Positions 58,686 through 64,000 of a stretch of DNA of 64,000 nucleotides are shown piece by piece; the first letter of the stretch is position 1, and every line of letters starts with the position of its first letter. The position numbers and the translations under genes were made by a program. Below the pieces are notes generated by a model. That model was not told the origin of the DNA, ran no database searches, and worked only from the letters and a program-made list of their open reading frames with translations. This DNA comes from Desulfovibrio sp. Its GTDB lineage: Bacteria > Desulfobacterota > Desulfovibrionia > Desulfovibrionales > Desulfovibrionaceae. Where the stretch lies: positions 1 to 64,000 of the forward strand of contig JAISWB010000096.1 in assembly GCA_031271265.1 (NCBI GenBank), given 5' to 3'.

Positions 58686-59095
58686 TATTTCTGTCCCTCG
58701 ACTATCATTTGTTTGAGCCCTTCGAACTTGCTGCGGATAATCGTGCTCAGGGCCGAATAGTGCAGGTTGGTCTTGGCCATTTCGGCCATTTCCTTATCCA
58801 GGTCCACACGGTCCTCGCCGTGGACGATGCGCGGCTTGAACGCCTTCTCCCAGGCCGGCGCAAAGCCTTGTGCCGAAAACTGCGAAGGGACGTGCGCCGG
58901 GTCGGTGCGGGTCATCTTGCCCTTGGCGTCAAGGCCCAGCGCCGTCTGCAGATCATCTTCGAATTTCAGCTTCCGCGCCCGGTAGCCGGGCGTCTTGACG
59001 TTGGCCATGTTGCTGGAAATGACGTTCTGTCGCTGCAGCAACAGGTCCAAAACCTTCCCCGACAGCATCACATCCCGATCAAAAAGACTCTTCAT
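58685..59095 (-). CDS. flgB: Flagellar basal-body rod protein FlgB
   Basis: A 136-residue proximal rod protein with LLLQRQNVISSNMANVKTPGYRARKLKFEDDL, the rod signature, and a helical end MAKTNLHYSALSTIIRSKFEGLKQMI. It is the first gene of the seven-gene flagellar operon. ATG 59095 follows GGAGGGAGTC, about 65 bp downstream of the predicted sigma-54 start site. Confidence 0.96.
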   Translation of the reverse strand: MKSLFDRDVMLSGKVLDLLLQRQNVISSNMANVKTPGYRARKLKFEDDLQTALGLDAKGKMTRTDPAHVPSQFSAQGFAPAWEKAFKPRIVHGEDRVDLDKEMAEMAKTNLHYSALSTIIRSKFEGLKQMIVEGQK

Positions 59096-59169
59096 GACTC
59101 CCTCCGCTGTTCCCCGGCCGTGCCGGGCGCCGACGGGAAAATTTTTCCCGGTGCATTGCCCGAATCGGC

Positions 59170-59186
59170 AGCAAAAAATATGCCAC
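59170..59186 (-). promoter_or_regulatory. Sigma-54 promoter of the flgB operon
   Basis: On the minus strand TGGCATATTTTTTGCT matches the TGGCAC-N5-TTGC consensus with GG and GC ten bases apart. Sigma-54 control of rod/MS-ring genes by a FlrC/FleQ-like activator is established in polar flagellates. Confidence 0.75.
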
Positions 59187-59420
59187 TACTGTACTATACT
59201 GAAATGTTTATGTTTAAATAAATTTTGGAAAAACGGCGTCATTTTTTTGGAGCGAAGCAAACGGGCCGGGTCATATGTCCGAAGAGGAAGACTTTTCCCG
59301 TTGGGGGCGGCGGAAATCGGTCGGAACGGCCGGGGCGGGCGGACGTACATACGCGGGTACGGCCCGGCAAAGCCTTGTGGAGAGCGGAAAATAAAGCATC
59401 GCCGGAGTCGGCTGTTCAGC

Positions 59421-59437
59421 TTGGCACGGTCTTTGCT
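59421..59437 (+). promoter_or_regulatory. Sigma-54 promoter of the TPR gene
   Basis: TTGGCACGGTCTTTGCT is a near-perfect -24/-12 element. It drives the TPR gene, whose ATG is about 54 bp downstream. It is divergent from the flgB promoter 235 bp away. Confidence 0.8.
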
Positions 59438-59490
59438 GTGGAGCAGGCAGACAACCATATCGCTTCGGCGAAACTTCTCAGGAGGGGATC

Positions 59491-60048
59491 ATGAACCACG
59501 TTGACTATGAAATCAACAAAGAACTCGGCGAATGCTACCTGTTCATGGGCGAGTACGACAAGGCCCGCGACTATTATCACAAGGCTGTGGAGTGCGATGC
59601 AGGCATGATAGACCCCTATCTCGGTCTGGCGGCCGTAGCCGTGCACAAGGGCGATTATGACGATGCCCTGGCCTTGTACAGAAAGGCGCATCAGGTAAGT
59701 CCGGGAGAAAAATCCCTGGCGGGCATGGGTATGATGGAAGTGGAGCAGGGCAGCTATCCGGAAGCCTTCGGGCACTTTTCCGCCGCCCTGGGGCACAATC
59801 CCGGCAACATGATGGCCGTCAACAGTCTGGTGCAGCTCGGCTATGTGCTGAACCGCCTGGAAGACGTGCTGCCGCATCTGGAGGCGGCTCTTGAGCCGGG
59901 CGACACGCCGGCCGTGCGCTACACCCTGGCGGCCTGCCTCATCGCTCTCGGCCGTGAAAACGATGCCAGGGAGCATCTGGAAATTTTGCTCGGCGAAAAT
60001 CCGTCACATGACGACGCCAAACAACTTTACGCGCAATTAGCCGCGTAA
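59491..60048 (+). CDS. TPR-repeat protein under sigma-54 control
   Basis: A 185-residue soluble protein with about four to five tetratricopeptide repeats (ELGECYLFMGEYDKARDYYHKAVECD; GDYDDALALYRKAHQVSPG; GSYPEAFGHFSAALGHNPG; GRENDAREHLEILLGENPS). TPR proteins are protein-binding scaffolds. Its near-perfect sigma-54 promoter and its divergent position to flgB suggest a flagellar assembly or chaperone role, by inference. ATG 59491 follows CTCAGGAGGGGATC. Confidence 0.85.
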   Translation: MNHVDYEINKELGECYLFMGEYDKARDYYHKAVECDAGMIDPYLGLAAVAVHKGDYDDALALYRKAHQVSPGEKSLAGMGMMEVEQGSYPEAFGHFSAALGHNPGNMMAVNSLVQLGYVLNRLEDVLPHLEAALEPGDTPAVRYTLAACLIALGRENDAREHLEILLGENPSHDDAKQLYAQLAA

Positions 60049-60395
60049 AACGGTGTGTAGGGGGTAGCCAATCCTCCATCGCACGATCCCCCCCGTACGA
60101 TTTCCCGGCCTTACGCCGGCGCGGGAGGCCGGGAGATCAACAAAAAACGGGGGGAGAGAAACATCTGGGAACATCTTTGCGCGCCGGAGCCCGGCGGGGA
60201 TTGAACGGCAGCGCGGGCCGGGGCAACAACGGGAAGAGCAAGGCCGCGCCAATATAGCTCCGGCGGCAGGCAGTCCCTGCGGCCGACAGGGCTTCATTCC
60301 GGCGGCTGAGGTGATCGCGCGGCATACGGCGCGCGCGGCGCCGGCGGGTTCATCACGAGGCCGGCGGCCGGCAGTCGTTGCGCCCGGCCGTGATT
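60049..60395. other. Gap between convergent TPR and thiC genes
   Basis: 347 bp of GC-rich sequence with several imperfect hairpins (CGGCCTTACGCCGGCGCGG among them). No gene is supported. It probably ends both transcripts. Confidence 0.45.
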
Positions 60396-61670
60396 TCACT
60401 CCCGCAGCATGGTGACCGCGCAGAACCCGCCGCACATCGCGCAGACTTCTTCGTCTGCGTGTTCTGCGCGTTTGGCGCACACTGCCGCCGGGTCCAGCGC
60501 ATTTTCCTGCATCAGTTTCCAGTCGAGTCTTTTTCTGGCCCCGGACATGGCCTGTTCACGCTTCAGCGCATGGGGCCTGCCCAAGGCGCGTTCGCCGGCC
60601 TGAGCGGCTATGCGCGATGCGGTCACGCCGGCGCGCACGTCGTCCCTGTCCGGCAGCGTCAAATGTTCCGCGGGCGTCAGGCAGCAGAGAAAATCCGCGC
60701 CGGCCTCCACGGCAAGCGCCCCGCCTATGGCCCCGGCGATATGGTCGTAGCCCGGACAGACGTCGGACACCAGGGGGCCGAGCACATACAGCGGCGCGCC
60801 GCCGCAGGCGGCCTTGATGCCGAGAATCTGCGCGCGCACCATATTCAGGGGCACATGCCCCGGCCCCTCCACCATGCACTGCACACCGGCCTGCAGGCCG
60901 CGCTTGGCCAGTCTGCCCAGCGTGACGACCTCCTCCCACTGGGCCGGGTCTCCGGCATCGGCGCCCGCGCCGGGCCGCAGACCGTCGCCCAGGGACAGGA
61001 CGACGTTGTGCGCGCGGGCTGTCTTCAGTACGCGTTCATAATCTGTGAGCAGGGGATTTTCCTTGTTGTGCGTGCGCATCCAGCGGGCAAGTATGGAACC
61101 GCCGCGCGACACGATGCCCATGACGCGCCCCCCCGCTTCCGAAGCCCAGGCCGCGCCGCGTTGCGTGAGGCCACAGTGTACCGTCATGAAGTCGACTCCC
61201 TGCTCGGCCTGCCGCTCTATTTCCTCGAAAAGCTCGGCCGGGGAAAAGTCGGCCGGGTCTTTGCCGGCATCTATATAGCGTTGGGCCACGGCATATATAG
61301 GTACGGTGCCCAGGGGCAGAGGGCAGGCGGCGAGCATCGTTTCCCGGCAGAGGCGTAAATCTCCGGCCACGGAAAGGTCCATCACCGTATCGGCCCCGGC
61401 CGCCGCGGCAACGGCCAGTTTGTCCAGTTCCTTGTCCAGGTCGTTGCGCAGAGGGGAGGTGCCGATATTGGCGTTGACCTTGACGCGGGCAGGCTGCCCG
61501 ACCAGGCAGGGCTTCAGGCCGGGATGGCGCGGGTTGCCGAGCAGGACCATGGTGCCCTGTTCCAAAGCCGAGCTGATGTCGGCCGGCGTCAGACCTTCCT
61601 GCTCTGCCAGGCAGGCTTGGGAACTCTCCAGAAGACCGGCCAGAGCCGTGTTCTGTTCAAAAAGAGACAT
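60396..61670 (-). CDS. thiC: Phosphomethylpyrimidine synthase ThiC
   Basis: ThiC is the radical-SAM enzyme that rearranges aminoimidazole ribotide into HMP-phosphate for thiamine synthesis. The 424-residue protein keeps VNANIGTSPL, ADTVMDLSVAG, DFMTVHCGLTQ, MVEGPGHVPLN, YVLGPLVSDVCPGYDHIAGAIGG and a C-terminal cluster motif CAMCGGFCAV (CX2CX3C, as in the short ThiC form). ATG 61670 follows CAGGGGTTGCAGCA. I see no TPP riboswitch upstream. A divergent NMT1/THI5-type importer suggests joint thiamine-precursor supply. Confidence 0.95.
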   Translation of the reverse strand: MSLFEQNTALAGLLESSQACLAEQEGLTPADISSALEQGTMVLLGNPRHPGLKPCLVGQPARVKVNANIGTSPLRNDLDKELDKLAVAAAAGADTVMDLSVAGDLRLCRETMLAACPLPLGTVPIYAVAQRYIDAGKDPADFSPAELFEEIERQAEQGVDFMTVHCGLTQRGAAWASEAGGRVMGIVSRGGSILARWMRTHNKENPLLTDYERVLKTARAHNVVLSLGDGLRPGAGADAGDPAQWEEVVTLGRLAKRGLQAGVQCMVEGPGHVPLNMVRAQILGIKAACGGAPLYVLGPLVSDVCPGYDHIAGAIGGALAVEAGADFLCCLTPAEHLTLPDRDDVRAGVTASRIAAQAGERALGRPHALKREQAMSGARKRLDWKLMQENALDPAAVCAKRAEHADEEVCAMCGGFCAVTMLRE

Positions 61671-61894
61671 TGCTGCAACCCCTGTTGCGTGTTGTCGGCG
61701 CATTGCGCCTCAAAGGGCGTCTGTCCATAGCGCAGGAATGCCGGTGACGCAAGCCGGCCGCATTTTCCGGGCGAAACGGCTTATGCGCACAGTGAATAAG
61801 GGTATACAAAATAGTTCGTTCACAGGACGCGGGGTCCGCATGTTAAGACGACGTGCACAACCCGCTGAATGTTTATGAAACGAGGAGGTTTTGT

Positions 61895-62896
61895 ATGCTG
61901 AAGAATGTGTTCGCATGCGCCGTTCTGGTTCTGTCGGCGCTCGCCGTCCCTCTGCCTGCTTACGGCGCAGCCGCCGGCAGGGACGGGAAAAAAATTATCG
62001 TGGCCGACGCCAATTCCACCCATCACCTGAACCTGTATGTGGCCTTTGAAAAGGGGTTCTTCAAAAAACGCGGCCTGGATGTGGAAATCAAACAGACCAG
62101 TTCGGGGGTCGCCGCCGTGGTGGGCGGCGAGGCCGACATCGTCTTCAACTGCCCCACGGGAGTCATTACCCCCATCGGCAAGGGACAGAACATCACCATC
62201 ATCGCCCAGGTCAAGATCCCCTGCACCTCCGTGCTGGTGGCGCCGGTCAACGCGCCTTTCAAAAAACCCGAAGACCTCAACGGCCGGCAACTGGCCGGAC
62301 TTTCCAACACCTGCTGCGCGGTTATCGCCATACGCGACACGCTGAAAAAACGCTACAACACCGAATTCACCCTGACCGCCCTCGCGCCCGGCGCCGCTCT
62401 GGCCGCCCTTGAAAGCAACGCTGTGGAAGGGGCCATCCTGGAAGAGCCGTTTGTCGCCGAGGCCCTGCTCCTCAAAGATGCCGCGGGCAAGGCCAAGTAC
62501 AGGACCTTTTTCGACGGCCGTTCCGCCGGCGCCGACGGCAAGATCGAACCCAACCTGGCCGGGGAAAATCCGCCCTGCCGGACCATCAACGCCAACAAGG
62601 ATTTCGTCAAAAACCGCACCAAGGAAGCCAAGGCATTTATTGAAGCCGTCGACGAAGCGGACAAGCTGATCCGCAAAAATCCCGTCGCGGCCGACATTGT
62701 CGCCGTCGCTCAGAAGTATGTCCCCAACGTCTCCAGGCAGGCGATCATCAACAGCAACCCCAAACTGGGTTTCCAGATCAAGCTGGATACCGGGGGCCTG
62801 ATCGGCTACGCGCAGGCGCTGGTCAACCAGGGAACCATAGCGAACAATCCCGGCGAAGCGCTCTTTGCGCCCGAATTCAAAGGGATTACCTGGTGA
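61895..62896 (+). CDS. ABC transporter substrate-binding protein, NMT1/THI5-like
   Basis: A 333-residue periplasmic protein with a signal peptide (FACAVLVLSALAVPLPAYGA) and the NMT1/SsuA fold: HHLNLYVAFEKGFFKKRGLDVEIKQT, VVGGEADIVFNCPTGV, DLNGRQLAGLSNTCCAVIAIRDTL. Such proteins bind thiamine pyrimidines, sulfonates or nitrate-type ligands. Next to thiC, an HMP-like ligand is plausible, but the binding-site residues cannot be judged here. ATG 61895 follows CGAGGAGGTTTTGT; the stop overlaps the permease start (GTGA). Confidence 0.85.
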   Translation: MLKNVFACAVLVLSALAVPLPAYGAAAGRDGKKIIVADANSTHHLNLYVAFEKGFFKKRGLDVEIKQTSSGVAAVVGGEADIVFNCPTGVITPIGKGQNITIIAQVKIPCTSVLVAPVNAPFKKPEDLNGRQLAGLSNTCCAVIAIRDTLKKRYNTEFTLTALAPGAALAALESNAVEGAILEEPFVAEALLLKDAAGKAKYRTFFDGRSAGADGKIEPNLAGENPPCRTINANKDFVKNRTKEAKAFIEAVDEADKLIRKNPVAADIVAVAQKYVPNVSRQAIINSNPKLGFQIKLDTGGLIGYAQALVNQGTIANNPGEALFAPEFKGITW

Positions 62897-63723
62897 CGGA
62901 CGATTGTTACGAAACAACCGGAATCCGCCGGGTTATACAGGAACTCGGCGGATTCTGTAAAAATGCGCTGGGAAATTTCTTCTCTCCGGAATTTCTGTGC
63001 GTTCTGGCGCCCTTGCTCCTGCTCTGGGAACTGCTGCCGCGTTACGACATTATTCCCGCGAGCCTGTTGCCTCCGCTGAGCACGGTGGCGGCTACCTTCA
63101 AGGATATGCTCCTGCATAGGAATCTCACGCTCCACATAGCGTACAGCATGGGCAGATTTTTCGTCGCCTTCGGCATCGCGGTGGGGCTTGCCGTCCCCAT
63201 AGGCATGCTCATGGGCTGGAATCAGAAAATTCGGGCCTTCATTCTCCCGCTCTGGCAGCTTCTGTCGCCCATCCCCCCGCCCGCCTGGGTGCCGATGACC
63301 ATCATTGTTTTCGGCATAGGCTCAAGCATGCACATCTTTCTCATGGTCATCGGCATCTTTTACCCCGTGCTGTTCAACACCTACCAGGGCATCAAGGATA
63401 CCGACCCGCGTTATCTTGCTTCGGCCAGGGTTTTCGGCGCGAGCGAGTTCACCCTGCTGCGCAAGGTGTACTTTTGGCACGCCTTCGGCGCGATTATCAT
63501 GAGCCTCAAAACCGGCGTCGCCATGGGGCTGGTGATGCTGGTCATCGGGGAAGCCTACGGCGGCAGGATGGGTATAGGCTTCCTCCTCGGGCAGGCCAAG
63601 GACTATTTCTTGATTCCGGAAATGATGGTCTGTATGATGGTCACCGGGTTCATAGGTTGGTTTCTCATTGAAGTTTTGAAATACGTGGAAATAAAGGCGG
63701 CGATCTGGAAGGTGGGGAGATAG
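62893..63723 (+). CDS. ABC transporter permease (SsuC/TauC/ThiX type)
   Basis: A 276-residue inner-membrane permease with six hydrophobic segments. The binding-protein-dependent transport motif that contacts the ATPase reads ASARVFGASEFTLLRKVYFWHA (EAA loop). LLPPLSTVAATFKDMLLHRNL and MGWNQKIRAFILPLWQLLSPIPPPAWVPM are typical of the nitrate/sulfonate/pyrimidine subgroup. It starts with GTG 62893, overlapping the upstream stop. A repeat-filled gap separates it from the ATPase. Confidence 0.9.
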   Translation: MTDDCYETTGIRRVIQELGGFCKNALGNFFSPEFLCVLAPLLLLWELLPRYDIIPASLLPPLSTVAATFKDMLLHRNLTLHIAYSMGRFFVAFGIAVGLAVPIGMLMGWNQKIRAFILPLWQLLSPIPPPAWVPMTIIVFGIGSSMHIFLMVIGIFYPVLFNTYQGIKDTDPRYLASARVFGASEFTLLRKVYFWHAFGAIIMSLKTGVAMGLVMLVIGEAYGGRMGIGFLLGQAKDYFLIPEMMVCMMVTGFIGWFLIEVLKYVEIKAAIWKVGR

Positions 63724-63754
63724 GACTGTTTAGAGCGATTTAACCTTGAAAATG

Positions 63755-63850
63755 CACATCCCCGATGAGGGGGTCGGCCTGAGCCGGCGTAAGGCCGACC
63801 AGGGAAAGCATTTCCCCCGGCGGGGTCCGGGGCAGCGCCCTGGTCGCCGT
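63755..63850. repeat. Intergenic GGGGCAGCGCCC repeat, copy 4
   Basis: GGTCGGCCTGAGCCGGCGTAAGGCCGACC followed by TTTCCCCCGGCGGGGTCCGGGGCAGCGCCC, nearly the order seen in copy 2. It lies inside an ABC-transporter operon, between permease and ATPase. Confidence 0.75.
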
Positions 63851-63882
63851 AGGCGTATAAATAAACGGAGAGCCGGGAACCG

Positions 63883-64000
63883 ATGATTGAAGTTTGCAGC
63901 ATCAGCAAATTTTTTTCCGTGGTGAACGACAAGGGGTTGGCCGAGGGGCTGACGGCCGTACTCAACGTGTCCCTGCTCATTCCCGACGGCAGCATTGTCA
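63883..64000 (+). CDS. ABC transporter ATP-binding protein, cut by the window end
   Basis: The first 39 codons (MIEVCSISKFFSVVNDKGLA..., ...VLNVSLLIPDGSIV) are the usual N terminus of an ABC ATPase: the S1 strand and the strand before the Walker A motif, which would follow beyond the window. ATG 63883 follows ACGGAGAGCCGGGAACCG. It is the third gene of the importer begun at 61895. Confidence 0.75.
   Translation, partial: MIEVCSISKFFSVVNDKGLAEGLTAVLNVSLLIPDGSIV

Noticed and set aside
1-64000. tRNA, rRNA or other standard RNA genes
   Set aside because: No T-loop/acceptor pairing or rRNA core motif was found in any intergenic space on reading both strands. A tRNA or covariance-model scan would be needed to exclude small ones.

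Overview
The window looks like chromosome of a Desulfovibrionaceae-type sulfate reducer. The genes are GC-rich. A three-gene block (fused LutB/LldF-LldE iron-sulfur protein, LutC-like LUD protein, BioD-like ATPase) matches the tail of the Desulfovibrio lactate-utilisation operon. The flagellar and adjacent promoters are of the sigma-54 type, the rpmE-DUF1385-prfA-prmC-lpxC order fits, and intergenic spaces carry a GGGGCAGCGCCCC-type hairpin repeat that I associate with Desulfovibrio. This placement is inference; no rRNA or tRNA gene is visible to test it.

Layout. 1-1.07 kb: end of an ABC substrate-binding protein gene, then a 950-bp gene-free AT-rich stretch and a stand-alone V4R gene. 2.7-8.8 kb: an acquired patch in which decayed mobile DNA (TnpB tail, IS1634-like transposase, SNF2-helicase fragment, ParA/MobD-like pseudogene) surrounds an AraC regulator facing PhzF, YbaK, PaaI thioesterase and RraA-like genes. 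9.1-14 kb: core block lpxC, prmC, prfA, DUF1385, rpmE. 14.2-21.4 kb: 3-hydroxyacyl-CoA dehydrogenase, ogt, an MFS pump, a MltB-type transglycosylase, a KefB-type antiporter and an OppF-type ATPase. 21.8-23.8 kb: ABC-three-component (ABC-3C) pair, middle component 6 plus DUF2326 ATPase, with no visible effector. 24-28.2 kb: double PII-like protein with DUF1538 membrane protein, tmk, HD-domain nuclease. 28.3-34.1 kb: lactate-oxidation genes and an acyl-CoA ligase. 34.5-38.35 kb: NlpC/P60 lipoprotein, GT8-like glycosyltransferase, HDOD protein, small hypothetical. 38.3-44.5 kb: a catabolic cluster (BKACE, 3-hydroxyacid dehydrogenase, AtoE-type transporter, sigma-54 activator) between perfect 28-bp direct repeats. 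44.6-47.7 kb: phosphodiester-glycosidase-like protein, greA, exonuclease III. 47.8-59.1 kb: two FIST proteins and a hybrid histidine kinase next to flgB-flgC-fliE-fliF-fliG-fliH-fliI. 59.4-64 kb: sigma-54-controlled TPR gene, thiC, and an ABC importer of the NMT1/THI5 type running off the end.

Three themes stand out. First, the 38.3-44.5 kb cluster is self-contained: transporter, dehydrogenase, C-C cleaving BKACE enzyme and its own sigma-54 activator, with a matching -24/-12 promoter and an upstream palindrome. It is the best candidate for an uncharacterised pathway, probably uptake and cleavage of a short 3-hydroxy (then 3-keto) acid. Second, at least ten short tandem duplications (21-66 bp period) sit on gene edges, often covering a start or stop codon; one has become a 14-residue repeat domain in front of PrmC. 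Third, the patches at 2.7-8.8 kb and around 22-24 kb look lower in GC and carry conflict or mobility genes. They also contain homopolymer frameshifts that may be real decay or assembly errors.
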